A program made the position numbers and the translations under genes. The notes beneath the pieces are model-generated. The model was not told the DNA's origin and searched no databases. It saw only the letters and a list, made by a program, of their open reading frames with translations. Positions 29,679 through 38,024 of a DNA stretch of 64,000 nt are shown here, in pieces. Every line of letters starts with the position of its first letter. Position 1 is the first letter of the stretch. This stretch comes from Actibacterium mucosum KCTC 23349 (GTDB taxonomy: Bacteria; Pseudomonadota; Alphaproteobacteria; Rhodobacterales; Rhodobacteraceae): NCBI RefSeq assembly GCF_000647975.1, contig NZ_JFKE01000002.1, positions 248,001 through 312,000 of the forward strand. The letters are read 5' to 3'.

Positions 29679-30464
29679 TTACCTCCGGTTTGGCAGGTTT
29701 ACATCGGCTGCAAAACCCTGCACCGCCGCGTAGATATCTTCGTCCCGCCAATGCAGAAACTGTCCCGTCATGCCGTAAGTATGCGGCGCGCAAAGCCACA
29801 GAGGCATCGCCGCAGCCATCTCGGCCGACCGAACAACCGTTGGGCCGGTCTGTTGCAGGCCGCGCATCACGTCACGATGGGTCTCGGTGTCCACCGGGCC
29901 GGGGTTAAACGCATTAAACGCAATCGGCACTTCCCCGATTTCCAACGGCAAGCTGTGAACCAAACCATTCACCGCCATTTTCGATGCCGCGTAAGCCCCC
30001 GAACGTGGCACGGGGCGCTGTGTAGCAGACGAAGACAAGAACAGCATCCGCCCCCCGCCCTGACGCAACATTACGGGTAGAAAATGCCGGACCAACGACA
30101 TCGGCCCATCGATGTTGACGGCGCGAATCTCGTCCCATTCCCGCGCGCTGACGTCCCACAAATTGCGTCCAATTCCGTCGGCAGTTCCCCCGATATTCAT
30201 CACGATGTCGATACGGCCAAACGCCTGCAATGCGGTTTGGGAAAGCCTTGCGATGTCCTGATCGCTGCGTAAATCTGCGGTGCACGGCACGGCGGGCAAC
30301 TGCCACTCGTTGAGTTCAGCGGCAAGGGCCCGCAAAGGATCGGCCCGGCGGGCAGAGACAACAACCGCGGCTCCTGCCTGTGCCAGGAAACGTGCCGTCG
30401 CAACGCCAAGGCCGTTGCTGGCCCCCGTTACAACGGCAACCTGACCTTCCAGAAACCTTTTCAT
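29679..30464 (-). CDS. Short-chain dehydrogenase/reductase
   Basis: The 261-residue classical SDR has the nucleotide-binding TGASNGLG near residue 13, an NIGG variant of the NNAG motif near 90, the active-site Ser in LFLSSSATQ and the YAASK motif near 158. FNPGPVDTET follows the active site. The Arg-rich ARRADPLR after strand 2 suggests NADP(H). It is divergent in direction from the DUF2235 gene's end and downstream of a PaaI-type thioesterase (148-bp gap). The substrate cannot be assigned. Confidence 0.9.
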   Translation of the reverse strand: MKRFLEGQVAVVTGASNGLGVATARFLAQAGAAVVVSARRADPLRALAAELNEWQLPAVPCTADLRSDQDIARLSQTALQAFGRIDIVMNIGGTADGIGRNLWDVSAREWDEIRAVNIDGPMSLVRHFLPVMLRQGGGRMLFLSSSATQRPVPRSGAYAASKMAVNGLVHSLPLEIGEVPIAFNAFNPGPVDTETHRDVMRGLQQTGPTVVRSAEMAAAMPLWLCAPHTYGMTGQFLHWRDEDIYAAVQGFAADVNLPNRR

Positions 30465-30539
30465 TTCGCCCCCTCAGACACTGGTTTCCTTTGGATCGCA
30501 ATTTCATAGTGATGTAAAGCTTTGGCGACCGTGTCCAAC

Positions 30540-30603
30540 GCGCCTGACCCGAGCGCGAAGCCAAAGGCGCAGCGCGAGACCAAAGGCACGCGCCGTCAGG
30601 CGC
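30540..30603. repeat. Tandem 19-bp repeat within a 9-bp inverted repeat
   Basis: GCGCCTGAC (30540-30548) and GTCAGGCGC (30595-30603) enclose two tandem 19-base copies beginning AGCGCGA and containing CCAAAGGC at 30552-30570 and 30571-30589 (16 of 19 identical). A third, 3-base-shorter copy lies at 6345-6360, also at a gene end. It looks like a dispersed intergenic element and may double as the terminator of the thioesterase gene. Confidence 0.55.
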
Positions 30604-30612
30604 TCTACTGGA

Positions 30613-31098
30613 TCAGACACCTTTCATGATCAAGCACGTGGTGGTTCCAGTGGCATAAAGCTTGCCATCGTCCAATCCACGCAATGCGCCATCGGCAACG
30701 CCGGTGCGCCGTCCGCCGTGTTGTATGCGGCCCGTGGCGCGCATCGCCATACCCACCGGAATGGCACGGGTGATGTTCACTTTGTATTCCAGCGTCGTGT
30801 AAAAACTGCCCTGCGGCACCGTGGTCATTACCGCACAGGCCATGCAGCTGTCCAGAACCGTGCCGTACCACCCCCCATGGATGGACCCAATCGGGTTCGA
30901 GGCCGCAAATTCCGGCGCGCCCTCGAACACAACCTCGCCCTTGGCAACTGACGCCAGGTGGAAATTCATCAAGCGACAGATCGGCGGGCCGGCAATCTTG
31001 CCATCAAGGATGCCTTGCATGAAATCAAGGCCCGAGATTTTCAACAACTCGGATTGCGGCAAGACCTGATCGGGCGATTGGGCGAAAAACTGTGTCAT
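30613..31098 (-). CDS. PaaI-type hotdog thioesterase
   Basis: The 161-residue hotdog-fold protein resembles PaaI acyl-CoA thioesterases, which hydrolyse (aromatic) acyl-CoAs. It has FAASNPIGSIHGGWYGTVLDSCMACAVM near residue 70 (the HGG and following Asp form the active site), TTLEYKVNITRAIPVG and RRTGVADGALRGLDDGKLYATGTTTCLI. GGAGG precedes the ATG at 31098. No phenylacetate pathway genes are near, so the physiological acyl-CoA is unknown. Confidence 0.88.
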   Translation of the reverse strand: MTQFFAQSPDQVLPQSELLKISGLDFMQGILDGKIAGPPICRLMNFHLASVAKGEVVFEGAPEFAASNPIGSIHGGWYGTVLDSCMACAVMTTVPQGSFYTTLEYKVNITRAIPVGMAMRATGRIQHGGRRTGVADGALRGLDDGKLYATGTTTCLIMKGV

Positions 31099-31143
31099 GG
31101 CGGCCTCCGTTACCTACGGGGCAGTAAAGTCCGCCTTTTGAAC

Positions 31144-32019
31144 TCAGGCAAGCTCGGGCGTGTTCTCTGACGCTACGTCAGATGTGATGCCCAGGGAATC
31201 GCATACCGCCATGGTCAGATGTGGCTTGTTCAGAGTGTAAAAATGCAGATGGTCCACGCCACCCCTCAGCAGGTCGTCGCATAGTTTGATGGCCAGTTCC
31301 TGACCCAATGCGGCTTCGCGCCCTTCGGCAATAGCTTTCTCATAGGCCGCGTCCAGCCAGGCAGGAACCTGCGTACCACAGCGCAGCGCAAAATTTCGCG
31401 CGCCTTTCCATTTCTCGATCGGAAGGATGCCGGGCAGGATCGGCACGTCGATTCCGGCGGCGACGCACGCGTCGCGGAACCGGAAAAACGTGTCGGCCTC
31501 AAAGAAAAACTGCGTGATGGCCGAATTCGCGCCCGCATCCACCTTGCGTTTCAACCACGCGACGTCGTCACCCGCTGCCTTGGCGTCGGGATGCGGTTCG
31601 GGATAGGCGCCCACATGCAGGGTGAATTTGCCGGTCTCCGCCAAGGCCGCGACCAATTCCGCCGAATTGGCAAAACCATCGGGATGCGGGGTGAACGACC
31701 CCTGGCCCTTGGGCGGGTCGCCGCGCAGGGCCACGATCTCGGTCACGCCCACCTCGGCATAGGCGTTGGCGATTTCCAGCGTTTCATCGCGGCTGGCATT
31801 TACGCAGGTCAGGTGCGCGGCCACGTTCAGCCCGTAATTCTTGTGGATCGTGGTCACCGCGTCATGGGTCAGCTTGCGCGTGGTGCCGCCCGCGCCATAG
31901 GTGACCGACGAAAACTTGGGCTTCAGCGGGGCCAGTGCCTGCACGGTGTCCCACAGGCGAAAGCTGGCCTCCAGCGATTGCGGCGGAAAAAATTCGAACG
32001 AGATGGTCGGGGCGGACAT
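31144..32019 (-). CDS. metF: Methylenetetrahydrofolate reductase
   Basis: The 291-residue TIM-barrel flavoenzyme reduces 5,10-methylene-THF to 5-methyl-THF for methionine synthesis. Signatures are SFEFFPPQS at the start, SVTYGAGGTTR near 40, AHLTCVNASRDE near 70, EIVALRGDPPKGQG near 95 and GANSAITQFFFEADTFFRF near 165. ATG 32019 (MSAPTISFEFF) was chosen over an upstream extension. It is divergent from metR across a MetR-box-like site. Confidence 0.96.
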   Translation of the reverse strand: MSAPTISFEFFPPQSLEASFRLWDTVQALAPLKPKFSSVTYGAGGTTRKLTHDAVTTIHKNYGLNVAAHLTCVNASRDETLEIANAYAEVGVTEIVALRGDPPKGQGSFTPHPDGFANSAELVAALAETGKFTLHVGAYPEPHPDAKAAGDDVAWLKRKVDAGANSAITQFFFEADTFFRFRDACVAAGIDVPILPGILPIEKWKGARNFALRCGTQVPAWLDAAYEKAIAEGREAALGQELAIKLCDDLLRGGVDHLHFYTLNKPHLTMAVCDSLGITSDVASENTPELA

Positions 32020-32090
32020 CGGGGCAATCCTTGCGGTCTGTTTGGGCAGGCGGGGTGTTCGGGCTGCCCCTTGTCGCACAGGCCGCGATG

Positions 32091-32103
32091 TGAAACAAAT
32101 TCA
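32091..32103. promoter_or_regulatory. MetR box between metF and metR
   Basis: The sequence TGAA-ACAAA-TTCA exactly matches the TGAA-N5-TTCA consensus bound by the LysR-type regulator MetR in enterobacteria. It lies in the divergent promoter gap, 35 bp before the metR start and 72 bp before metF, the expected place for activation of metF and autoregulation. Confidence 0.75.
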
Positions 32104-32137
32104 TAATACTCAAGAAGAATATGAGGCGCGCGCAGGC

Positions 32138-33046
32138 ATGCATCTGGAGCTGAGACATCTTCGTACCATCCGCGCGGTGCATCAGGCCGGGGGGCTGGCC
32201 CGCGCGGCGGACCTTCTGAACATGACACAATCGGCGCTGTCGCATCAGGTGAAGGGGCTGGAGGAACAGGTCGGGACCGAGCTGTTCGTGCGCCGGTCGA
32301 AACCGCTGAAACTGTCGGCGGCGGGCCTGCGCCTGTTGCGGCTGGCCGACAAGGTGCTGCCCGAGATCGCCGCCACCGAGGAAGAGTTTCGCGCCCTGCA
32401 CGAGGGCAAGGTGGGCCGGCTGCATATCGCGATGGAATGCCACGCCTGTTTCGACTGGCTGATCCCGGTGCTGGAAGATTTCCGCAAGGTCTGGCCCGAG
32501 GTGGATGTCGATATCCGCGCCGGGCTGAGCTTCGAGGCGCTGCCGGCGCTGGGGCGTGAAGAGGTGGATCTGGTGATCTCGTCCGATCCAGAAAATATGA
32601 CCGGCGTCGCGTTTCAACCACTCTTTGATTACTCCCCGGCTTTCATTGCCGCGCGCAGCCATAAGTTGGCGGAAAAAGAATTCATCGAGGCCACGGATCT
32701 GGCCGATCAGACCTTGTTCACCTATCCGATGGACCGCGCCCGGCTGGATGTTTTCAAAGAGTTGCTGACACCGGCAGGGGTTGAACCGGCCGAAGTCCGG
32801 CAGGTAGAACTGACAGCGGTGATCCTGATGCTGGTGGCCTCGGGGCGCGGGGTGGCCGTGCTGCCGGACTGGGTGGTGCGCGTTGGTGGCCCGGCGGCCG
32901 ATGATCTGGTGACGCGCCCCCTGACAAAGGACAACGTCACACGGCGCATGTATGCTGCCATCCGGGATGACGACGCGGCCAAACCTTTTATGGCGCATTT
33001 CATCCGCCTGGCCCGGACCGAGGCCGTAAAGCTGCAACGCGGTTAG
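32138..33046 (+). CDS. metR: LysR-family regulator MetR
   Basis: The 302-residue LysR-type regulator has an N-terminal helix-turn-helix (LRTIRAVHQAGGLARAADLLNMTQSALSHQVKGLEEQVG) and a substrate-binding domain with GRLHIAMECHACFDWLIPVLEDF, as in MetR, which senses homocysteine. Placement opposite metF with a consensus MetR box supports the call. The ATG at 32138 gives MHLELRHLRTIRAV; the upstream in-frame extension is antisense to metF and not coding. The ribosome site is weak. The 3' end overlaps the convergent TetR gene by 4 bp. Confidence 0.92.
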   Translation: MHLELRHLRTIRAVHQAGGLARAADLLNMTQSALSHQVKGLEEQVGTELFVRRSKPLKLSAAGLRLLRLADKVLPEIAATEEEFRALHEGKVGRLHIAMECHACFDWLIPVLEDFRKVWPEVDVDIRAGLSFEALPALGREEVDLVISSDPENMTGVAFQPLFDYSPAFIAARSHKLAEKEFIEATDLADQTLFTYPMDRARLDVFKELLTPAGVEPAEVRQVELTAVILMLVASGRGVAVLPDWVVRVGGPAADDLVTRPLTKDNVTRRMYAAIRDDDAAKPFMAHFIRLARTEAVKLQRG

Positions 33047-33603
33047 TCGAGCCCAAGCGCGTCGGGCGCGCCAGCTGCGGCTTGCCGGATTTCATCTGAC
33101 AATGCCGCGTCTTCCATCGTACGGGCCAGAATCATGCCGCCAATGCTGAGAATGCACAGCATCAGCGCCTTTTGGCGCGCCTGTTCGGTTGGGCCGGGCA
33201 GGTTGGTTTCGAACTGATTCAACGTCGCCTGAAACACCCGTTGGTAAGACCGCCTGACGTCTTTCCCACCTCGGGCCACGTCGGAAGGGACTGCGATCAT
33301 TGGGCATTGGTCGGCGACCTCGTTCAGATGCGCCTCGCTAAGATACCCGGTCATGGCCGCGCGGATCAGGGCGGGGCCGGTCAGTTCGGCGGGTCGAGCG
33401 GTGTCAAGAAAGCTGACCACTGCTTCAGCAAACAGGGCCTCCTTGCTGACAAAGTGGTGATAGAACCCACCGCGCGACAGACCGGCATGGGCCATGATCT
33501 GATCGATCGACACTCCGTCAAACCCATGCAGATTGAACATTTGCCGCGCCGCAGTGACGATCTTCGCCCGGGTCTGGGCGCGGTGTTCCGGCGTATAAGG
33601 CAT
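33043..33603 (-). CDS. TetR/AcrR-family transcriptional repressor
   Basis: The 186-residue protein has a TetR N-terminal DNA-binding domain: TRAKIVTAARQMFNLHGFDGVSIDQIMAHAGLSRGGFYHHFVSKEALFAEAV. The C-terminal ligand domain resembles that of NemR/AcuR-like regulators, with CPMIAVPSDVARGGKDVRRSYQRVF. ATG 33603 is preceded by AGGAGG, which is next to a 26-bp palindrome that is probably its own operator. It is divergent from a thioredoxin gene, implying that it controls thioredoxin and itself in response to an electrophile or oxidant (inference). Confidence 0.92.
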   Translation of the reverse strand: MPYTPEHRAQTRAKIVTAARQMFNLHGFDGVSIDQIMAHAGLSRGGFYHHFVSKEALFAEAVVSFLDTARPAELTGPALIRAAMTGYLSEAHLNEVADQCPMIAVPSDVARGGKDVRRSYQRVFQATLNQFETNLPGPTEQARQKALMLCILSIGGMILARTMEDAALSDEIRQAAAGAPDALGLD

Positions 33604-33613
33604 GTGCGGCCTC

Positions 33614-33639
33614 CTATTTATGTTCTTGAACATAAATAG
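33614..33639. promoter_or_regulatory. Perfect 26-bp palindromic operator of the TetR/thioredoxin pair
   Basis: Arms CTATTTATGTTC (33614-33625) and GAACATAAATAG (33628-33639) pair over 12 bp with a two-base centre. It lies 10 bp before the regulator start and 39 bp before the thioredoxin start, so a bound repressor would block both. It is distinctly AT-rich against its surroundings. Confidence 0.85.
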
Positions 33640-33678
33640 TGAGCTGCCATTGCTGCAACCAGTTATCAGGAGGGCAGC

Positions 33679-33999
33679 ATGCCAATCGAAAACGTCACAG
33701 ATGCAACCTTTCAACGCGAAGTCCATCAGTCCGATCTGCCGGTTCTGGTTGATTTCGGCACCGATTGGTGTGCGCCCTGCAAGGCGATTGAACCCGTTTT
33801 GCAGGAAATCGCGGCCGAGATGGATGGTAAGGTGAAGATCATGAAAGCAAACTTGGACAGAATGCCCGAAGTTGCACAGTCTCTTGGTGTTCGGGGTATC
33901 CCCGCGCTGTTCCTGTTTCATGGTGGTCAGGTGGTTGCCAACCGAACCGGCATCGCGTCCAAACGCGCCCTGCAGGAGTGGATTGCAAACAGCGTTTGA
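33679..33999 (+). CDS. Thioredoxin
   Basis: The 106-residue thioredoxin-fold protein has active site WCAPC (Cys31, Cys34), one residue different from the classical WCGPC, plus VLVDFGTDW and the cis-proline loop RGIPALFLFHGG. It reduces protein disulfides in the cytosol; there is no signal peptide. CAGGAGGGCAGC precedes the ATG. The divergent TetR gene and shared palindrome suggest inducible expression rather than a housekeeping role. Confidence 0.92.
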   Translation: MPIENVTDATFQREVHQSDLPVLVDFGTDWCAPCKAIEPVLQEIAAEMDGKVKIMKANLDRMPEVAQSLGVRGIPALFLFHGGQVVANRTGIASKRALQEWIANSV

Positions 34000-34111
34000 T
34001 GCCCTGCATCTGTCGCATGGCTGGCATACCCAAATCCTGTGCAACGGACCTTGGCAAAGCCGTTCCCGCGGCGTATACGCGCGGCTTGTAATCCCAAGGA
34101 GCAAGCCCCCG

Positions 34112-34897
34112 ATGCAAGGCAGCGCAAATCTGAATGTCATGGTCAAAGCGGCCCGGATCGCTGGCCGGTCGCTGGTGAAAGATTTCCGCGAGGTGGAGAA
34201 CCTGCAGGTTTCCGCCAAAGGGCCGGGGGATTTCGTATCCAAGGCCGATCTGGCTGCGGAAAAGATCATCCGCGAGATCCTGACAGAGGCCCGTCCGACC
34301 TATGGCTGGGTTGGCGAGGAAAGCGCGCCGGTGGAAGGTGACGACCCCACTCGCCGCTGGATCGTGGACCCGCTGGATGGCACCACGAATTTCCTGCATG
34401 GGCTGCCGCATTGGGCGGTGTCCATCGCGCTGGAACACAAGGGCGAGATTGTTGCCGCCGTGGTCTTCGACGCCGCCAAGGACGAGATGTACACTGCCGA
34501 AAAAGGGGGCGGGGCATGGATGAATGGTCTGCGCCTGCGCGTATCGGGCCGTCATCGTATGATCGAGAGCATTTTTGCCACCGGCGTGCCATTCGGCGGG
34601 CGCGCCGATTTGCCAATGACACTGCAGGACATTGCCCGGATCGCCCCGCAATGTGCCGGTATTCGCCGTTGGGGGGCCGCGGCGCTGGACCTGGCCTATG
34701 TGGCCGCCGGGCGCTATGAAGGGTTCTGGGAACGCAGCCTGAACGCTTGGGACATTGCCGCGGGCCTGTTGCTGGTGCGCGAGGCCGGCGGGCTGATTGA
34801 CGGCGTGACACCCAACACCGATCCGCTGGAAGTCGGCGAAGTGATTGCCGCAGCGGAACCGATCTTCGAGAAATTTGCATCCTCCGTCCGGGGATGA
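34112..34897 (+). CDS. Inositol-monophosphatase-family phosphatase
   Basis: The 261-residue Mg2+-dependent phosphatase of the IMPase superfamily has metal-binding motifs GWVGEESAP near 66-74, WIVDPLDGTTNF near 83-94 and the late NAWDIAAGLLLVREAGG near 212. RRWGAAALDLAYVAAGRYEGFWE is also typical. Candidates include SuhB-type inositol monophosphatase; HisN or CysQ-like activities cannot be excluded. AAGGAG precedes the ATG at 34112; the longer upstream frame overlaps the thioredoxin gene and is not coding. Confidence 0.9.
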   Translation: MQGSANLNVMVKAARIAGRSLVKDFREVENLQVSAKGPGDFVSKADLAAEKIIREILTEARPTYGWVGEESAPVEGDDPTRRWIVDPLDGTTNFLHGLPHWAVSIALEHKGEIVAAVVFDAAKDEMYTAEKGGGAWMNGLRLRVSGRHRMIESIFATGVPFGGRADLPMTLQDIARIAPQCAGIRRWGAAALDLAYVAAGRYEGFWERSLNAWDIAAGLLLVREAGGLIDGVTPNTDPLEVGEVIAAAEPIFEKFASSVRG

Positions 34898-34918
34898 TGC
34901 GGCAACGGCGCCGTTAAG

Positions 34919-35659
34919 TCAGCGTTTGCGCCGCACCTGCGGGATCGAGCTGCGGCTGTATTGTGCCTCGGGATGCGGGGGGTGGCCTTCGGTCCGATCC
35001 CAATAGGCCGTGCCGCCCCGATGCAGCCAAATGGGTGCCATCAGAACCAGACCCGCCAGAAACCCACCTGCATGGGCCCAATAGGCAACGCCGCCGCCTG
35101 TGCTGTCGGCCAACGACCCGCTGATGATTTGCCAGATGAACCATCCCCCTAACATCACCCAGGCGGGCAGGGGGAAAACCTTGAAAATGATGATGAAGAT
35201 GAAAAGAACATCCACACGGGCCCGGGGAAACAGCAAAAGGTAACCGCCCATAACGGCTGCAATTGCACCCGATGCGCCGACCACTGGTACAGGCGATAAT
35301 GGCTCCGCCAGGTATTGTGCCAAACCGGCGGCCAAACCACCGGCAAAGTAGAACAGGGCAAAGCCGACATGGCCCAGCTCGTCCTCCAGATTGTCGCCGA
35401 AAATCCATAGAAACAGCATGTTGCCGGCCAGATGCATCAGGCCGCCATGTAAGAACATCGAGGTGATCAGGCCGTGGTAATTTACCCCTTCGCTGATCTG
35501 CGCGGGCACCAGCGCCCAAGTATCATAGAACAATTTAATATTGCGCGGTTCATCCATGATGCCCCAATAGCTAAGGAAGATCAGGATATTGGCAGCCATC
35601 AAAGCGTAGGCCACATAGGGCGCGCGTTCTGACGGGTTATGGTCGCGGATCGGAAACAT
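34919..35659 (-). CDS. Rhomboid-family intramembrane serine protease
   Basis: The 246-residue protein has six or seven membrane segments. The catalytic pair is visible as Ser130 in VVGASGAIAAVMGGY and His196 in YWAHAGGF. The supporting MFLHGGLMHLAGNMLFLWIFGDNLED (residues 68-93) holds the conserved His/Asn. Rhomboids cleave other membrane proteins within the bilayer. The C-terminal cytosolic tail is Arg/His-rich. ATG 35659 (MFPIRDHNPSERAPYV) was chosen; the upstream extension is not coding. The target is unknown. Confidence 0.94.
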   Translation of the reverse strand: MFPIRDHNPSERAPYVAYALMAANILIFLSYWGIMDEPRNIKLFYDTWALVPAQISEGVNYHGLITSMFLHGGLMHLAGNMLFLWIFGDNLEDELGHVGFALFYFAGGLAAGLAQYLAEPLSPVPVVGASGAIAAVMGGYLLLFPRARVDVLFIFIIIFKVFPLPAWVMLGGWFIWQIISGSLADSTGGGVAYWAHAGGFLAGLVLMAPIWLHRGGTAYWDRTEGHPPHPEAQYSRSSIPQVRRKR

Positions 35660-35752
35660 GGGGCGCAGGCTACTATCTGCACCGGGGTGGTCAACCGGTC
35701 CTTTCGCAAACGTGTGTTGACCTGCGGCGTAAGCCTGCCACCATTGACGGCC

Positions 35753-36301
35753 ATGAAACACTTGCTTGCCTTGCTGACCGCGGCGCTGGCCCATCCGGCC
35801 CTTGCCGCTTGCCCCGCCGAAACGCCCGAAGATCCACGCCGTGCCGTGTTGATGGATCAGGTACGTGTTGCCCAAAGCAATGACGAGGCGCGACTGCTGA
35901 CCAACCAATTGTGGGAAATCTGGGCCAATGCGCCGGATGACCATGCGCAGGACATTCTGGACGAGGGCCTGCAGCGGCGGTCTTACGGTGATCTGGCCGG
36001 TGCACGTGTCGCCTTTGACGCCTTGATCGACTATTGCCCCAACTACGCCGAAGGATATAACCAACGCGCCTTTTTGGCCTTTATGCAAGGGCAACATTCC
36101 TCGGCCATCCCGGATTTGGAGCGTGCGGTCGAGCTGGCCCCCGATCACTTCGCTGCTTTGACAGGATTGGCTTTGGCGCAGCTGGGTGAGGGGGCGGTAG
36201 AACTGGGACAGGACACGCTGCGACGTGCCCTGGAAATGAACCCTTGGCTGCCCGAAAGACGGTTTCTTGACGCGCAGGTTGAGCAGGGAACCGACCTTTA
36301 A
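35753..36301 (+). CDS. Secreted TPR-repeat protein
   Basis: The 182-residue protein has signal peptide HLLALLTAALAHPALAAC and at least three tetratricopeptide repeats: LLTNQLWEIWANAPDD, RVAFDALIDYCPNYAEGYNQRAFLAFMQGQHSSAIPDLERAVELAPDHFAALTGLALAQLG and LRRALEMNPWLPE. TPRs mediate protein contacts, so it is presumably a periplasmic scaffold. The Cys right after the signal peptide (AAC) could allow lipidation, but the -3 position fits a lipobox poorly. It is divergent from the rhomboid gene, 93 bp away. Confidence 0.85.
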   Translation: MKHLLALLTAALAHPALAACPAETPEDPRRAVLMDQVRVAQSNDEARLLTNQLWEIWANAPDDHAQDILDEGLQRRSYGDLAGARVAFDALIDYCPNYAEGYNQRAFLAFMQGQHSSAIPDLERAVELAPDHFAALTGLALAQLGEGAVELGQDTLRRALEMNPWLPERRFLDAQVEQGTDL

Positions 36302-36617
36302 GCCCAGATGCTCCTTGATCCCCGCGGTGAATGAATGGGCGCGTCTTTGAAAACACTTTGCAGTTCACAAGCGTTTCAATGAACCCGTCGTTGGGGACTG
36401 TGCGGCGTCTGACTTGTTCGTCGATAACTTAACGCCGCAGACCCGCATACGTTTGGCGTTTGGTTACGCAGTGGCGACCACGGGCGAATAACGACCGCCC
36501 GACAGTGTCCAAATCCCCGTTGCCTCTTGCACCTGCCATCAGCGCTCAATAAAAGAGCGGGAATCTGACATGCGCCGGGACATTCGACGTGAGGCGCGAA
36601 ACCGTAGGAACACGACG
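36302..36617. other. Gene-free stretch (316 bp) upstream of tig
   Basis: No convincing coding frame, tRNA or repeat is visible. A short hairpin CGCTC-AATAAAA-GAGCG sits at about 36543-36559. The tig promoter must lie here, but no hexamer pair stands out. The base composition is close to average. Confidence 0.5.
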
Positions 36618-37949
36618 ATGCAGGTCACCGAGACACTGAACGAAGGGCTGAAGCGCAGCTACCAGATCACCCTGACGGCAGACGAGCTGGACAACAAAGT
36701 TGAACAAAAGCTGGTCGAAGCCCAACCCGACGTAGAAATGAAGGGTTTCCGCAAAGGCAAAGTGCCTCTGGCGCTGCTGAAAAAGCAGTTCGGCCCCCGC
36801 GTTCTGGGCGAAGCCATGCAGGAAACCATCGACGGCGCCATGAACGACCATTTCGAACAAAGCGGCGAGCGCCCGGCGTTGCAGCCCGAAGTCAAGATGA
36901 CCAACGAGGACTGGAAAGAAGGCGACGATGTTGTCGTCGAGATGTCCTACGAAGCACTGCCCGAGATCCCCGAGGTCGACATGAAGGGCGTGACGCTGGA
37001 GAAGATGGTTGTCAAAGCCGCCGAAGCGGATATCGAAGAAGCTTTGGGTAACCTGGCCGGTACCGCGCAGAACTTCAAAGCGCGCCGCAAGGGTTCGAAA
37101 GCCAAGGACGGTGATCAAGTTGTGATCGACTTCCTTGGCAAAGTTGACGGCGAAGCCTTCGACGGTGGTGCCGCCGAAGATTATCCGCTGACGCTGGGTT
37201 CGAACTCGTTCATCCCGGGCTTTGAAGAGCAGCTGGTGGGCGCCAAAGCCGAAGAAGAAATTGAAGTGAAAGTGACCTTCCCGGCCGAGTATCAGGCCGA
37301 GAACCTGGCCGGCAAAGACGCGGTGTTCGAGTGCACCGTTAAAGAAGTCAAAGAACCCGTCCCGGCCGAGATCGACGACGAGCTGGCCAAGCAATTCGGC
37401 GCCGAAGATCTGGACGGTCTTAAGGCGCAGGTCACCGAGCGTCTGGAAGCGGAATTCGCGGGCGCTTCGCGCGCAGTTATGAAGCGTGCTTTGCTGGACG
37501 TGCTGGACGACAAAGTGGCCTTTGATCTGCCGCCCAGCCTGCAGGAAGCCGAGGCCAAGCAGATCGCGCATCAGCTGTGGCACGAGGAAAACCCGGACGC
37601 CGAAGGCCATGACCACCCCGAGATCGAGGTGACCGACGAAGCCAACAAGCTGGCAGAACGTCGTGTGCGCCTGGGCCTTTTGCTGGCTGAGGTTGGTCAG
37701 AAAGCCAAGGTTGAAGTTTCGGATGCCGAGATGACCCAAGCGATCATGGCTCAGGCCCGCCAATACCCGGGCCAGGAACGACAGTTCTTTGAATTCATTC
37801 AGCAAAACCAGCAGATGCAGCAACAGCTGCGCGCGCCGATTTTCGAAGACAAGGTTGTCGACTACCTGTTCGAACTGGCAGAGGTTTCCGAGAAAGAAGT
37901 CTCCAAGGACGATCTGCAGAAAGCTGTTGAAGCGCTGGACGACGAATAA
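36618..37949 (+). CDS. tig: Trigger factor, ribosome-associated chaperone
   Basis: The 443-residue protein binds the ribosome exit tunnel and helps new chains fold. It has the N-terminal ribosome-binding domain with the conserved GFRKGKVP signature at about residue 44 ([18 protein letters not shown]). The FKBP-type peptidyl-prolyl isomerase domain is at about 150-245 ([31 protein letters not shown]), followed by a helical C-terminal chaperone domain. ATG 36618 ([10 protein letters not shown]) was chosen over an upstream in-frame ATG because TAGGAA precedes it. A strong terminator follows. Confidence 0.97.
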   Translation: MQVTETLNEGLKRSYQITLTADELDNKVEQKLVEAQPDVEMKGFRKGKVPLALLKKQFGPRVLGEAMQETIDGAMNDHFEQSGERPALQPEVKMTNEDWKEGDDVVVEMSYEALPEIPEVDMKGVTLEKMVVKAAEADIEEALGNLAGTAQNFKARRKGSKAKDGDQVVIDFLGKVDGEAFDGGAAEDYPLTLGSNSFIPGFEEQLVGAKAEEEIEVKVTFPAEYQAENLAGKDAVFECTVKEVKEPVPAEIDDELAKQFGAEDLDGLKAQVTERLEAEFAGASRAVMKRALLDVLDDKVAFDLPPSLQEAEAKQIAHQLWHEENPDAEGHDHPEIEVTDEANKLAERRVRLGLLLAEVGQKAKVEVSDAEMTQAIMAQARQYPGQERQFFEFIQQNQQMQQQLRAPIFEDKVVDYLFELAEVSEKEVSKDDLQKAVEALDDE

Positions 37950-37972
37950 TTCAGCCGCAAAAACAATTGACA

Positions 37973-38002
37973 AAGGGCGCCCTTGTGGCGCCTTTTTCTT
38001 TT
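37973..38002 (+). terminator. Rho-independent terminator of tig
   Basis: The stem GGCGCC-TTGT-GGCGCC (37977-37992), extended by an A-rich/T-rich pair, is followed by TTTTTCTTTT at 37993-38002. It starts 27 bases after the tig stop and ends just before the MFS gene. Confidence 0.85.
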
Positions 38003-38024
38003 GCACCTTTCAGATCGGATCATT

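Noticed and set aside
36302-36617. Possible tRNA or small RNA upstream of tig
   Set aside because: No T-arm (GTTCRANNC) with a matching acceptor stem was found; only a weak short hairpin is present.
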